A DNA stretch of 64,000 nt from Toxorhynchites rutilus septentrionalis (GCF_029784135.1 NC_073745.1:99097105-99161104), one strand, 5' to 3'; shown: positions 21,843-35,419, counted from the first letter of the stretch. Notes: generated by a model not told the origin, from the sequence alone. Numbers and translations: made by a program.

Positions 21843-22712
21843 TATGTGTGAAATATAAACGCAGCTTGAACTTTTTTATCAAATATCTCATACAGCCAAG
21901 ATAAGTGAAGTGGAAGGTAAAACGTAATGTCAGAATTGCCGTTCGGACGTATCCCGTAAGTTTGAACTTATTTACATAGATGGTATCCAATCAACACTAA
22001 ACATTGACTACAGTTTCGCCGGCATGGTTGATTGCCGTTATGAACCAGCACAAAAAACAAAGCTGCAAATTATACGCCAGTGGCGGTACCACGATCAAAG
22101 CATTCCTTGAATCACATTAGCCGAACCAGTTGGCGGAAGCATATGCATAAAGGTTACTAGGTTACAATTTTCAACGACAACTGTTTATTTATTATACTGC
22201 TTCAAATACCTTCGACGAAATCAAATGTAACCATATCAACGTAAGTAATAACATAAACAAATCCAAACTTTTCGTCTTGCCATTCCTCATACGTCTTTTC
22301 TAAATAGTGTAAATTACGAGCCACCTGTTAACTCCACCATCTTGCGTACAGCAGAAGAAAAGATGAGACATACACAAACACAGCCCGTTTGTTTACCAGC
22401 TCTCGCGTAGTATTTTTCCCATTTCGCTTCGCATTGCGTTCTGTTTTGGATGGGGTGAGTAGAAACGTCAAAACATAGAACGTCCACCTGGCCGCAATTC
22501 AGTGCTGTCGTTGGATTTCGGCATTCTACGCGTATTAAGAGAGGACATTTTCTATCCTTAATTGCACTACGAACCAGATGGATTTTTCGAAAAAGTTAAC
22601 TACTACACCGCAGTGATTCGGTGCTCATCTTTGTCTGCTTAAGTCCGTTAACATAAGAGTTCTCGTCCCTTCCGGCTCTGCTCAGCACAGAAACAGAAAA
22701 TTTGTGTCGGAT
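21843..22712. other. Upstream flank of the USP22/Nonstop gene
   Basis: The distal part is unremarkable. From about 22300 the sequence becomes less AT-rich and leads directly to the ATG at 22713 without a visible acceptor, so it probably includes promoter and 5' UTR. No TATA box is clear. Confidence 0.4.
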
Positions 22713-24458
22713 ATGTCGGATCACGGTTGTGTTCATTTCTCTGCTTTCGTGAAGGAGTTTGGCCTGGAATCGTTCACGGTGGTGCACGCATATTTTAGCG
22801 TTTGTATCAACAAGGAATCCAGGCGGCGAAAGGCTTTATCCTGTCTGTGTTATAAGTGTGGCAGTTCCGGTCCCCAGTTATATTCCTGCCTCCATTGTAT
22901 CTACTTCGGCTGCAAAGGAGCCCACATCAGTGACCATTGTAAGCAAACCAAGCATTACATCGTCCTGGAGCTGTGTTATGGAATGATATACTGCTATCAG
23001 TGCAGGGATTTCATTTACGATAGCGAATGTCAAGTGGTTGCTGAGAAGCATATCAAGAAGGAAGCGAAAAACTTGAATAAGAGTTTGTCGTGGAGGCCGT
23101 GGTCACCCTCGAAGCTGGAGATTGATTTGTTGTTGAAAAACCCCAAACGCCGGCATGTGACCGCCTTGACCAGTATTGGTCTGAGAGGCTTGCTGAATCT
23201 GGGTTCAACATGCTTCATGAACTGTATCGTACAGGCATTAATCCACACGCCTCTGTTGAGAGATTATTTTCTCGCAGAAAGACACGAATGTACCGCAAAA
23301 ACCGCTGCCAAATGCCTCGTTTGTGAAGTGTCACGTCTTTTCCAGGAGTTTTACTCGGGAGCTCGAGGGCCCCTCTCGTTGCACAGATTACTGCATTTGA
23401 TCTGGAACCACGCTCGTCATTTGGCAGGCTATGAGCAGCAAGATGCGCATGAGTTCTTTATTGCCACGTTGGATGTCCTTCATCGTCATTGTAAAATATC
23501 GATGAATGAAATAGCCGCCGCTGCGGCGGAGAAATCGAAGCATTCTCAGCAGCAGCAGCAACAGCAACAGGACAATAATCCAACTCAATGTAACTGTATT
23601 ATTGATCAAATTTTCACCGGAGGCCTCCAAAGTGACGTTGTATGTCAATCGTGTAACGGTGTTTCTACGACAATCGATCCATTCTGGGATATCTCCCTGG
23701 ATTTGGGCGAGGCCCAAAATCAGGGCTATGGGGGCCCTCCAAAATCACTGATTGATTGCTTGGAACGCTTTACCCGGGCCGAGCATCTGGGGTCAAGCGC
23801 TAAAATCAAATGCTCCAGTTGCAAGACTTACCAGGAATCCACTAAACAGCTGTCCATGCGTACACTGCCAATAGTCGCCAGCTTCCACCTGAAGCGTTTC
23901 GAACATTCTAGTCTGGTAGAATGCATTTTTTTTCTCTGATTCACTTCAGTACAGTCCAGCTAACGTAACATTTTACTCTTTAGATTGACAAAAAGATCTC
24001 AACCTTCATCTCATTCCCTGCGGAGCTTGACATGACCCCGTTCATGTCGAAAAAGAAGTCTGATCAGCCGAACCCATCATCTACCTCGTCCCCTTCGAAG
24101 TCTTCCAAGTCTTCGGATCGCAAACACAGTGGCAGCAGCAGTCAGAGCAACGAAGGGGAACCTAGCGTTCGGCAGCCGCACGATACGGGCGATTTCCGAT
24201 ACTCATTGTATGCTGTTATCAACCACGTGGGGACGCTGGACGCGGGGCACTACACGGCCTACGTCCGACATCAGAAGGACATTTGGGTCAAATGCGATGA
24301 CCACATAATCACCACTGCCACCCTGAAGCAGGTGCTGGATAGTGAAGGGTAAATGAGAGAAAGCAGCAGTCAGATTCGCTATACGGATATTTAATCGTTG
24401 TTTACATCTTTACAGCTATCTTCTTTTTTATCACAAAAAGATACTGGAGTATGAATGA
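22713..24458 (+). CDS. not: USP22/Nonstop ubiquitin carboxyl-terminal hydrolase
   Basis: Exons 22713-23915, 23984-24348 and 24416-24458 join through GT-AG introns of 68 and 67 bp into a 536-aa protein. The open frame begins with GTG at 22704, so the first ATG (22713, MSDHGC) is the likely start. An N-terminal ZnF-UBP domain ([24 protein letters not shown]) is followed by the USP domain. It has the Cys box NLGSTCFMN (Cys about residue 167), the QQDAHEF box, two Zn-binding CxxC pairs (CQSC, CSSC) and the His box [10 protein letters not shown] with CDDH (His about 490). In animals this enzyme is the catalytic subunit of the SAGA deubiquitinase module and removes ubiquitin from histone H2B in the nucleus. 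A run of eight Gln and Ser-rich inserts interrupt the USP fold, as is common in insects. All catalytic residues are present. Confidence 0.97.
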
Positions 24459-26633
24459 ATAAGGATAGGATGAATGCATGTACCTAGACTTTGCATCGAG
24501 AAGATGAATATAAAATGTATGATTCGTACGTTTAAGCTCGGAACCCACTTGTGTTTGAATAGAAGAGTCCCGCTCAATGTGCCAGAAGCTGGAATTCAGA
24601 GAACATATTCGATAGCCTTTTGTGGGGTAATTCTATGACCTTTTCGTTGAAGATCACTCATCCATTGTGCGGTCTATTGGTCCACCATGGACGGAGGAAG
24701 GACAGATATTTTTTTAAACGCCGTCTAGGGCAGCGGTCCTCAACCTTTTTTTCATAGGGGCCACAAACACATGTTAGTCATGGTGTCGCGGGCCGCAAAA
24801 AAATAAATCAAGAAGGGTGATGTCCAAGTGTCCAAGATACGACCCCATTGTTAACATAGAACTACGAAATTATCGTTTCGTGAAGCAATAAGTAAATAAA
24901 AAAATTATCAAATTAATTCTGAGCATAGACATGTACTGTTGATTGCTCGCTATCTAGAGCACTGAAACTGAATTACTGATCGTCTTGAATTTATAAGTTA
25001 TTTTTCGGCATCTTTTAGAAAAATTACATCTTCATCTCAGAAGAGACAGAACGTCAATAGAAAATCCGAACCGGATCTATTGTGTGCTGGCGGTGGAGGT
25101 GAAAGCAATAGGGTCGAAACAAGTTTTCCACCGAAGAACACAACTTTCAATGCTGAACCCGGACACAATAATTGAAATCACGAAAATTGAATGATGGATT
25201 GAATCACAAACAAATCATTCACGATGTATCAGTCATCCAGCTGTTGTTTAATTTGATTTTTCAAATTGGTCTTTTCCAAGGCTAGAAGGCACAGTCCTGA
25301 ATTTACAGAAGCTCCCTTCAGCCAAAAAATAAATATAAAATAGATTTTTAGAATGCATCGAAATTTCTAAAATAACTCTTTAGCGAAAGTTTTAGTGGTC
25401 CTAAAAAGGACCGATGGGTTGGAGTTGTTTTGTAGACGCCGCTGAAGATGGTTGATTCATGGCGCATTTTTTTCTCGTGAGAACAATACACGTAACGCAC
25501 TCAGTATGCATCGCAACATTCTTCTTGTGCTACACATAGCGCGGTATTGGAGGACCGTTATCTATTTGATAACGCATAGAATCAACAATTCGTACCATCG
25601 CCGCTATGTAATAGTTTTCTTCTGCTTTGTTTCTGCTCTACACTAGGCTTGCTTCTTGCATATTCTGAAGATGCATTCTGTGGCGAAAAATGTTGTTCAA
25701 CACAATAAAAAAAATAGAAACTGAGGTTGGCCATGGCGAGACCAATATTTAGAAAACCTTCACTGACAGCCAAATACATTCATCGACAAATTTTGACTAA
25801 GATGGACTTTCAAGCAAGTACACATACTTATAGATTTTTGCGATTTCAATAGTTCGCTTTCGCAGTAGTTTTGGGTTATTGAAACAAGTTTTGTGCCAAT
25901 AGGTAACTAGCATTACTCATACACCTTTTATCTATTCAACGTATCAACGGTCGAACCTTTCTCCCCAAACGTAACGCTCTCGTTTTAGAAATATTAACAT
26001 ATCACTCACCGGTTCCGGTTCCCGGAGTGAAATTTTTTGCTCCCGCCACATCGTCCCACCTGGCATCTTCGCTGTACCGAATGTAATAAAACTGTACCGG
26101 ATCGCAAAAGACAACCACTAATTTATTTATTTTATTTTATTCATTTTTTTTTTTTGAGCCGGGAAAAGCCCATTTAGTGTGCTTGAAACTTTTTTCTAAA
26201 ATGGGCATAAAACCTGCTCATCTTTTGCTTCAACGGAACATACAGTCCAAATGACACCCTCTTAATCCTAACAAAGATACGACTTATTCTAACTTGACAC
26301 TAGGCTAGTATGTCCAGGCACCACACGGAACATACTACTAATAGGCTCATTATAGCAATAGTTAGTACGAAATGTAGGGAAGTCCTTCACCTCCTGCTTA
26401 GATCTAGATTCCGTTCTCCTCATACGAAATTCCAAATTTGGCATGTGAGGGTTTTTGGGTACGAGAATAGTTTATACCTCTTCTGGAAGGGGGAAGAGGC
26501 TCCAATAAAAATATTATACATATTTCAACGAAACATGACAATTGAAAATTTTCGGGAAACTATGAACGAAAATTCGAAATTTCGCATATATTCTATAATT
26601 ACATCGTGACATCATGAAAATTTATATAGTTAC
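24459..26633. other. 3' flank and repeat-bearing intergenic DNA
   Basis: No further gene is supported. The first few hundred bases are the likely 3' UTR of the USP22-like gene. A hAT-type end lies at 24731. GTCCAAGATACGACCCCATT near 24835 belongs to a dispersed repeat also seen near 6050 and, inverted, at 29955. Confidence 0.4.
24731..24795. mobile_element. hAT-type element end, orphan
   Basis: CAGCGGTCCTCAACCTTTTT followed by GGGCCGC about 45 bases on closely resembles the Charlie/hAT terminus (CAGTGGTTCTCAACC type). No matching inverted end was found within the next kilobase, so this is a fragment or an unresolved element. Confidence 0.45.
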
Positions 26634-27335
26634 TAGCTGACCTAACCAGCTAGTAAAACATTTATTGCACTTTAAAACCTCCACATGCCAAATTTGGTTT
26701 TATTTGTTTGATTCATTCTCGAGTTATGCAGAACCCATTCCTATCTATATAAATAAAAAAGGAAGGCCAAATGTGTTGCTAATCGCAAAATCCGAAGAAG
26801 GAAAGGTCCCTTTTGAGCCGTGTTGTTTTTGTTGTATTCTGCCCATAGAACAATGCTATGATGAGAAAAAGTTTTGAAATTTGTTCTAAAGAATTCATAT
26901 TAAATCAATAATTTTGGGCGAGAACGAAGTTCGCCGGGTCAGCTAGCTAGTAAATAAAAATGGATCGCCAAATGTGTAAGCGCAGAGCTCGAGGAATGAA
27001 TCGTCCGAGATTTGAGATGCCTTCATTTTCTTATATTTTCAGTATCAAACATGTATTCCATGTTAACGGAGGAACATGTCATTTGCAAGTGATTGAAAAG
27101 TTTTGAATGAGAATTGTTTCTGAAAATAATTTGATATTATTATGACGAGTTTTGGTAGAAGTACTAGGAAACTTATAGTAAAAGGAAATAGTAAAGGTTC
27201 GATTAGAAGATCAATCAATGAACGGTTCTGGAGTTGGACCGATGAAGTTTCGCTTACTAAGAAAATGTGAATGTTTGAAGGTATTGATAATAAAAAGTCC
27301 ATTTTGGGAGGGAAGGAATTTACCGGGTCAGCTAG
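26634..27335. repeat. Dispersed repeat ending in GGGTCAGCTAG
   Basis: AGCTGACC at 26636 and GAAGTTCGCCGGGTCAGCTAG ending near 26947 frame one unit. A second unit ends TTTACCGGGTCAGCTAG at about 27334. The body at 27050-27330 (GAATTGTTTCTGAAAATAAT, then AAGAAAATGTGAATGTTTGA) recurs inverted at 28697-28960. No coding frame survives; the class of element is not clear. Confidence 0.6.
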
Positions 27336-28050
27336 TCATCTATAATTTTGCAAAAAATTCAGTAAGTTCTAATGTTAGCAGGCAAATTTCCAGCCTAGTG
27401 CATCCCCGAAAAACCTGTGAACGATTCATATTGATACGTTCTGCCTTTTTTTAGTCGATGGATGTTTGGAGTAAACTAGAGGAACACTTCATCGCAAGTT
27501 GTACCAGAAATACAGAATGCTCTGCATACTCTCAGAATGAACGATCGGTGTATGAGAAACGGTGTCATTTTGATTATTGGCGCTATTCACGAATTCACGC
27601 CTTACTTTTCAATAGGACCTTTCTGTTTCGATCGATTCTCTTCATCGACATTCGCTACCGTTAATAACTCAGTGGTAAAAGCATTTCCTGATGTGTTCGA
27701 TATTCAGGACTGTAGAGTTTATCATACTGTATGGAAAAACTGGCGCAAAATCTGTTTGCAAGGCCGTGGTTATCGAAAGAGAAAGTCAATGAAGAGAATC
27801 GATCAAAACCAATAGGCTCTTATGAAAAGTTAAGCGTGAATTACTTTCTTTCCATCTTCAATTTGACGTTAAATCGGAAGTTCGTCAGACAAAAACATTG
27901 ACCAAAACCTGATTTTTTTTCTCTTGTATGTTTGTATATTTTTTCCTATATAATGTTTCCCTTGTGATATTGTAGAAAAGTTTACATATTCTTGTATTTC
28001 ATTAGGTTTTCTTATTCATTAGGTTATGTACTTTCCACACATACTTGCTT
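27336..28050. other. Non-coding or unassigned stretch
   Basis: An open frame from 27537 (92 codons) has no recognisable motif, no splice-site support and AT-driven composition; it is not called a gene. Nothing else was seen. Confidence 0.35.
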
Positions 28051-28052
28051 TA

Positions 28053-28528
28053 GGCCTTGTTCTCACTCCAGCGGGGCGACAACGTGGCTTGGACGGGGCG
28101 TGTGACGCTTACGATTAATCGTGTGTGTTCTTACCGATGTGTTCACATCAGGCTGACGTGACGTGAGCGTGGTTTTGACGTGTGACTGGCGTGCAAACGA
28201 AAAAACTTCACGCCGGCGATATTTATACTTCTCCGTTTCTCTCTAGCATATGTTTGTTTGTAGTAGTGACATAATTATTTTTTTTTCGTTTTTTTTAAAT
28301 TTTTTTTACGTTTTTTACCCTCCGAGTTTTTAGCCGGAAACGTCCAACGATGTTGGAATATTGAAAAATAAACCAATTTTCATTCTTTCATTCAAAAACA
28401 TACATTGACAATTTTCATAGAACACGCCGCTGGCACGGTGCAATGTGAGTGAATTAGAATATCGTGGCGAGAAGTGAACACGCCCCGCTCACGCCACGTT
28501 GACGCCCTGCTGCCGTGAGAACATGGCC
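28053..28528. mobile_element. 476-bp MITE with TTA target duplication
   Basis: The ends GGCCTTGTTCTCACTCCAGC and, inverted, GGCCATGTTCTCACGGCAGC are followed by further matches (GGGCG, CAACGTGGC). TTA flanks both sides (28050-28052 and 28529-28531). GGCC-starting TIRs with a TTA duplication are typical of PIF/Harbinger. The interior is non-coding. Confidence 0.8.
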
Positions 28529-28696
28529 TTAAACCGAATTTATTCCCCAATTATTAGGGATACCGAATTTATTCTATTATTAGGGATACCATCTGGTTGG
28601 AGTTGAAAATCAGGACACCTGTCACAGTTACGAATCACCAACCCATTGTGATTCTTTGAGAAATAAATAAATAAAAACACGTTTAGTTTATTTATT

Positions 28697-29010
28697 TAAC
28701 GCTAGCTGACCCGGCAAACTTCGTCCCGCCTAACATTTGTTTTTTGTTATCAATACCTTCAAACATTCACGTTTTCTTACTATGAGCAAGTTCATGGGTC
28801 TAATCGCAGAACTGTTCACTGATTGGTCTTCTAATCGACCCCATGAAATTTACCTTTTACTATAAAATGCCTAGTATTTCTAACAAAACTCATCATTATA
28901 ATATCAGATTATTTTCAGACACAATTCTCGTTCAAGATATGGGAATTTAATTTTCCGAATTTTCTCTTTTTCCTTTAGAGTTCTCCGAAAATTTTCAATT
29001 GTCATGTTTG
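28697..29010. repeat. Inverted copy of the 27050-27335 repeat
   Basis: It begins GCTAGCTGACCCGGCAAACT and continues as the reverse complement of 27050-27330, including CATTCACGTTTTCTTACT and AATATCAGATTATTTTCAGA. The element end GCTGACCCGGCAAACTTCGT is the shared terminus. Confidence 0.65.
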
Positions 29011-32000
29011 GTTGGAATATTTTCGGTTGAAATATGTGTAATATTTTTATGGGACCCCCTCTCCATTCCAGAGGATGGAGGGGTGTCATACCATCATAGA
29101 AACATTTCTCATACCCAAAAACAAACTGTGCTTAATTAGTTCTCGAGTTATGCAGAAATTTGTGTTTCATTTCAAATTTCAAACGCAAGAGCTCCTTCTA
29201 CAACCCAAATTTTCAGAGCGGTTGGATTTCTGCACCACATAGTTCAGCATTGATTGGAAGTGGATGCCAATCAAATGTTCTGGCAATGTTTCGGTGCTTG
29301 GATATGCTTCTCCTATTCAGATCTACCTGTAATGTGTCATTGATGATTTTAAACTTCTGCTTCAACAAAATGGCTAAATCTCTAAATACCGCTATGAGCC
29401 ACCGACACTTATAAATCACATATGTAGCGTTGGCCTCATAATCCTTAAGTTCTTCGTGGAAAGGGGTACTTCTGGCGCAATTCGTCGGTAAAATGAAACT
29501 TTCAGTAATACACATGATAAAACTAGAAGTGAGTCAGATCTGTGATATAACCGCAAAGTGAACGTGACCTATCGTTGGCTTAGTAATCAATAAGTAACAA
29601 TCATGTAGCTCTTAGACATTTCATCTTTCAAATAAAGTGATTATCATACAAGGAATCGATTCCTCCTCGGAAATACCCAGCGCAAAGAATACTTCCTCTC
29701 CAACCCCTGACAATGAGAATCATCGGTCGTTAGCGACATTGGTGAGCATTCGATAATAGAACTGCTACTTTTACCACAAATGCGGTTCTTTTCGGTCCGG
29801 CGACAGAAAAGAAATGGGATTAGGAGAGAAGAGCATATTTCTCCATTCTCATGTCACTTCCCAATCACAACTGACTGAATTTCTTCTTATGTTGTTCAAT
29901 TACAGAGACTTTAAACGTTTGCAGTTCATTTTTCTCTAAAAAAAATTGTAAGGGGTTGTATCTAGGACACGACCGCATATTTTCGACGTAGAACTACGCA
30001 ATTACATTATGCAATCCACTTATTTACCACTTCAAATATTATTATCAATTATCAATTATCAATTATTCGAAACTTTTGTAATAGATTATGTTCTTCGTTG
30101 CAAATAAATTTGATGAACGTCCTTTTACGTATAGTATGATGCCTATGACTATCTGAATATGTGAACGGAAAAATTGTCAAACGATCATTGTATTTTCCAT
30201 TTCCCTCTGAAATTATTGGACATCTCATGTTTACGTAGTTCTCGTAGCGAGTACAAAATTACTCAACACCAAAAAATACTCCCGACCCGCATGTATTTGC
30301 AAAGGTTGGTTTGGTTTTTGATTATAGACTTTAAACTTGTTCAGTTCAGTTCATCTCTAGCCTTGAGAAAGGCCCTTGGAAAAACTTTATTCTACTCCTG
30401 CACTACACCTCCACCCTAATTGTCTTGAGAAAGGCACTCGATCCCTCGTCGTCCAGCAACGATGTTGTCCAGTCGGTGTCCGCACAAAGAATGTATGTGC
30501 AAAGTGGATTCCCTCAGGCACATTAATTTATGAAGTCCGTGTTAGGGAAATACAGCTCAGTGGGAAAAAATACCCCCGATAGCATGTTTTGACAAAGGGG
30601 ATTCCCCCAGGAAAAATTGATTTTGAAGTCAGTGCTAGGGAAACACAGCTCGGTGGGAACAATAATACCCCGACACCAATGTGTATTTGCAAAGCGGATT
30701 TCCACATCGATTTTGAAGTCTGCATGCGAAATACGGGTAGGGTTAGCAAACAAATCGGCAGAACAAATGTATGGGAAAAAAGGAAGTTCTAAGGGTGGGT
30801 TTAGACTAGTGATATATTCATGTGAAGAAATATGATGAGATTTATAGAAATCGCATCAACCGTTTACACTAGCGTGATAATGAATGAATATAATCTATAA
30901 TGAATATATTCATATTTTCGATGAATTCATTCACCTGAAGTAGAACTGCATCCAAATTTAGTGATTTCTCACCAGTGAGAAATTCACAAGCGTTTACATA
31001 TGGTGAATTTATAAATATAGATAAAATATAATATAGATAAAAGTAGGAGCATTGTACCACTGCGACCATTAGTTTGATCTATTGTAGTGACCTTCCTTAT
31101 CTCACATCCCAAATACAACTAAATGGATGTCTTCTTCTTCTTCTTTAACTAAAGAGGCTTTAAACTTCTACAGTTCATTGCGAAGGGCCCTTGTGGAAGA
31201 AAATTCTACTCCAAACGCCTTCTCCGCCTGCCTTGAAAAAGACATTTCATTGCCGTTCGACGCGCGTCGGCAAACCGTTTCCGCTTCCACTAACATCAAA
31301 CGAAGATCTGTTGAAATGGATTTCCGAGCGGGCACCAGCTTGGACATTTTGTCTTTCGAATGAAGTGATTATCATAACACTCCGTTCAGCCGGAAATGGG
31401 TACTAACGTTCAAAACCTTGCACTCTAAGCTTCACGCTCTCGAAAGATCTTGTGGAAGATCCAACTACTACTCTTTATATGCTCACAAAACTTTGGTCTT
31501 CAATAAAAAAGCTTTTACTCGAAAACATAATACACTGAAAATAATTCTGATTTTGCATTAAAATTGGACAAAGGCCAGATTGTGAAAAATAAATCAGGAC
31601 GGCTCAAATAGATCGTAAATCGAGTCGAGAAGTTGATACAATCCTTATCACAGAGCAAAATTTTGCATTTTGTAAAGCGAGATAAACATACCGAATCGAG
31701 TTCTTGTTGGAACTTCATATGTTGCAAATTGCATTAAATATTAAATTTTCTGAAACTTTTACCAAATGAAATATCAGGGACGCAAACCAAAACAAAAGGC
31801 CCTATTATAGAAATCATGTCGATAAATATTTTGCTCGTTAACTCTAATTTGATGTTATAGATAACGAACAAAGTTGATGACATCGAACGCGTGGAAGCTA
31901 TCGGTGCAATCATCATAATTTTCCGAGTTGTTTAGTCTGCTCGTTGCAAAATTCGGTAAGATGATCTCGATGAAAAAAATACGAAATATTGCTTGATGTG

Positions 32001-32601
32001 ACAGTGAGAGATTATCTAAACTTCTCGATTCGATTAACATAAGTGACGTCGAGTGAAGCTTTCGCGTCCGGGCGGAACAGTTGATTTGCAACCCACGTTT
32101 GTTAGAATTTCTTTCCAATAATAAACAACTTTTGATTCTCCTAATGTATCTATATGTTTATCGGATAAAGCTTACGATGAAAACAAAACACATGTCCGTG
32201 CCTCGTTAATGCATCATTACAATGAATTGGAAAAAAAGATGATAAAAAGTATACCAAACTAACAAGCAGTGCACGTTAATTATTAGTATGCAATACTTGT
32301 ATCAACAGGGTGTGTACAAATGTTTCCAAAAACGATTGGTCCAATATGCGTTGCGCTGGTAATGATTTTGTGGCAAACAAAAAAAACAACCGTTGCAGCT
32401 TATAAACATGAAATTGCTAACGGGTGTCTGTGTAAATCATGGTGTATCAAAATAATCCTTAAAATTGTCCATCGAGTATGGTTCGGGGTTAATCGGTTCA
32501 ATTTTTGATGCATTCCACCCATTCCACGCGCCATGGGGGAATTACAGCAAAGCCGATTGGCAGCAGAAGAAAACGGAAACCTGTCCCTCATCGGAATCCC
32601 G
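29011..32601. other. Repeat-rich intergenic DNA without genes
   Basis: Recognisable pieces are an inverted copy of the 5920-6080 repeat (29950-30105), diverged 110-bp-type units (30520-30730) and a single end of the CCCTATTATAGAAATC element (31798-31930). The open frame 31127-31363 is compatible with simple-sequence DNA (TTCTTC repeat) and has no motif. No host gene was found. Confidence 0.45.
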
Positions 32602-33583
32602 TCACGACAGGGCGGACACCGTGCTGCTCGGTTGGGTTGTTGCAGTTCCTGCTGCAGCGGACTTCGACGATGAAGGGCTGACCTTAATTGTACCTGTGTT
32701 GGAAACCGAGTCCAGTAGCTGCGAGGATGTCTGACTGTTGTTGCTCTGGATTGTATGGGTGTCCTCGGCAATCTTCAATTCTTCCGACAGAGGGTTGTCG
32801 GTTTGTGTGGATTTTTCGTCGACCAGTATTTTCTGCCCACTGGACCCATACTTTCGTGAAATCTCCAGCAATTCACGAAGACCCTGCAATGGGTGAATTT
32901 TGATTACAAAGTAAAAAATAATAAAAAGGAAGAGACAATGTGAAGTTACACCATTTAGAATTTCATTTCATATTAAATTTATGAATCAAACATGTCAAAG
33001 TTCTCTCAAAAGAGATCGAAACATTTTGAGTTTTTTTTTCATTTTCCCATACCTTGTTTTCCGTGATCAATTTACTGAGAAACTCTTGCTCCTGATTGAA
33101 CTTTTCCTCGTCGATTTGGGAGGCTCGTTGCATCACGGCCGCCATTTCCTGAATTTTTTGGGTCTGCTGCCGTATAACCTCATCCTTGCGTTCCGAAAAC
33201 TGCTGATGCTTGCTGAACGCTTCCACAAAATTAACCTTCGTGTTGAGTATCTTACTCTGGGTGTGTTCCCGGTACTTGGTCATAATATGTTCCAACGCGT
33301 GCTGGTGATCCTCGAGGGCAGCCTTCAACAGTCGGTTCTCTTGCTGAATTTCACGAATTTGTGGATTTTCCTGGTGAATTATGGTGATCAGTTGATTGTT
33401 TGAGCGCTCGCGAGCCAGTTTGTTCAGAATGTCAATGTCATCCTGAAATTGTCGCATTGATTCGATTTGCTTGTTAACCGATTCTGATTCTAGCAGCAGC
33501 GAATCACCCAGCGCTTCCCGGTCCTTCAGCCTGTTCGCAATCCGCTTGGCGTCTAGTATTATCTGTTCGAATGTTACGGACAT
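32602..33583 (-). CDS. Fgop2: FGFR1OP2/Fgop2-like coiled-coil protein
   Basis: Exon 1 (33583-33053) starts at ATG 33583. Exon 2 (32883-32602) joins in phase 0 across a 169-bp GT-AG intron, giving 270 aa; human FGFR1OP2 is 253 aa. The N-terminal 180 residues are heptad-rich coiled coil with family hallmarks: QIESMRQFQDDIDILNKLAR, IHQENPQIREIQQENRLLK and EMAAVMQRASQIDEEK. The exon junction falls at ENK/GLRELLEISRKYG, matching ENKGLREILQITR of the family. The C-terminal tail is Ser/Thr-rich and probably disordered. FGFR1OP2 and its paralogue SIKE are subunits associated with the STRIPAK phosphatase-kinase complex, acting in the cytoplasm. A CAG acceptor at 33609-33611 just before the ATG suggests a 5' UTR intron and an upstream non-coding exon. 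Confidence 0.93.
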
Positions 33584-33611
33584 CCTTGAATCGAATGTGT
33601 TGTCGAATCTG

Positions 33612-34356
33612 CAACGATCAAATGAACATTAGTTGTCGAGCTGCTAGTAGTTGATTATTGACTATTTTATGCAATGGACTGCACTAGCAGAAGTGCAATT
33701 CGTAACAATGCATTGTATTTGTTGCTTCCCCATCAAAGTCATAGTCCGGAACGACTAGAACACCTTGCGATCATTGTGGCACCGAACAAAAAAAAATAAC
33801 AAGCAATGTTGCACATAATAGTATTTCATTGCGCACTAATAAGTATGCTTCGTCGCATACCTGCTAGTGGGAAATATTGAACATAAACAAAAGAAACAAC
33901 ATATAACTAAGAATGCGGATACGATTCTCTACACTAGCAACATTTTGGATTGAAACCTATCGAAATAGATAATATTTACCTTTCTTTGCGTAATGTAAAC
34001 ACTCAAACGAAATGTAATTTCTTCCCTTTCTTTGACACGGCCAAGAGTAAAAAAATTTGGCCAGCGAAAGGTTTGCTTCAAATGACAGCTCTGTCGGGCA
34101 ATGGAGCTGTCTGTCAGCTGTTTTGAAATATTTCGAAATGTGTCAGGGTGGTAATCACTTACATGGAAATCCAAACTTGATTATCATTATCTTTACATTA
34201 TTTCTGCAGAAACTGTTCCTATTCTTAAAGGATGATCATACCCTGTTTGGCTGAAGCCAAATATTTGAGTGTTCTTGACAGATAAAGTTTGATCAACGTG
34301 TAATAATTAAATGTGCATTAATTAAATGTGCATTAATTAAATGTGCATCAATTGTG
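33612..34356. other. Upstream flank of the Fgop2-like gene
   Basis: The probable 5' UTR intron of the minus-strand gene starts here. A less AT-rich segment at 34020-34150 may hold its first exon and promoter, but no motif decides this. Confidence 0.35.
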
Positions 34357-34556
34357 CACCCGTGGCCGAGTGGTTAGCGTCTCACATTATCATGCCGGGT
34401 GTTCATCACGCGTATTCAAGATCTTGCCCCTCGAAATACATTCAAGGCGTGTTATTGGCTTAAGAAATCTCAACTAAGTATTAATAAATGACGCTAGTTA
34501 ATGCATACGTTGAGACAGCAAAAGTTGCACAGGGAACGTTAACGCCATTCACGAAA
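34357..34556 (+). mobile_element. tRNA-derived SINE with internal deletion
   Basis: GCACCCGTGGCCGAGTGGTT is the tRNA-like A-box head. The B-box region is deleted after CCGGGTGTTC, where the sequence jumps to ATCACGCGTATTC. The 3' part (GGAACGTTAACGCCATTC) matches the copy at 47773-48044, so both belong to a second subfamily. Confidence 0.8.
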
Positions 34557-35419
34557 AAGTGCTAAATTAATATATTAGACACAAAACACGACATGCAAAT
34601 ACTCAGTTTTTGAATGTCTATTTTTTTCGATCTGTTCGTTACCGTCAGGTCTTCATCAAACATCAAAACAGAGAATTACAAGTATATAGTTTTTGTCATT
34701 AATCTATTGTGTTTATATCGTTGTCATTAATCTATTGTGTTTATATAGCTCCCCGAATAGGATGTTCAAGTTTGTTCTGATTCATTAGATATGTTTCCGA
34801 CGTGGGATTACGTCTGACCGGGATAAGTGGGAGTTAAAATGAAAAACCTAAATGTCGTCACTCCTTTTTCCCGTTGCAATAAAATCACTGTTCACGCACT
34901 CTTGCGATGGTCTGCTGATAAATTACTCAAGAGAATAAAACGTTCTATTAATCTTGCAGAAGAGGAAAATGAAATTCTCAAAACTCCCATTTTTCTCATT
35001 CTCTCGCTCTGATCTTTAGTCAGAACATGAAGACTTATCGAGGCGTATTTTGACGTATGACTACGTTTTTCATTTCTGTACCGGGGTGTAAGTACAAAGA
35101 TTCGAATACGAGAGAGTGACGCTGGAGTGCAAGGTTTTGGACGATAATACCTTTTACAGGATGAACGGAGTGGTATAATAATCACTTTTTTCGAAAGATA
35201 TAATGCCAAAGAGTTATATGACTGTCACTTGTTGGTTCAAAAAATCGTGGCAATAGCTTAAAAATTGCTTTTAAAACAGGCTATTGAAATCATAACAATC
35301 TTGCTAAATGATGATGATTGCTTTTGTGGTGATCGGAATGTGTTCCCGAACACGGACGCAATATCAAAGCACCTGGAGATTCTGTCATTGCGAATACATA
35401 CAGGCTGTAATTTCTTTTA
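34557..35419. other. Non-coding repeat DNA
   Basis: No gene seen. TTTGACGTATGACTACGTTT near 35050, followed by TTTCTGTACCGGGGTGTAAG, parallels the block at 4145-4190, so the same dispersed family is present here. Confidence 0.4.

Noticed and set aside
22704..22712. Upstream start for the USP22-like protein
   Set aside because: The codon is GTG; eukaryotic initiation at the ATG nine bases later is far more likely.
27537..27815. 92-codon frame
   Set aside because: No motif, start context or splice sites; low-complexity codon use.
34357..34430. tRNA-like A box (also at 36380-36406, 48010-48044 and 53806-53880) as tRNA genes
   Set aside because: All are heads of SINEs with tails or target duplications; acceptor stems do not close and bodies continue into SINE sequence.
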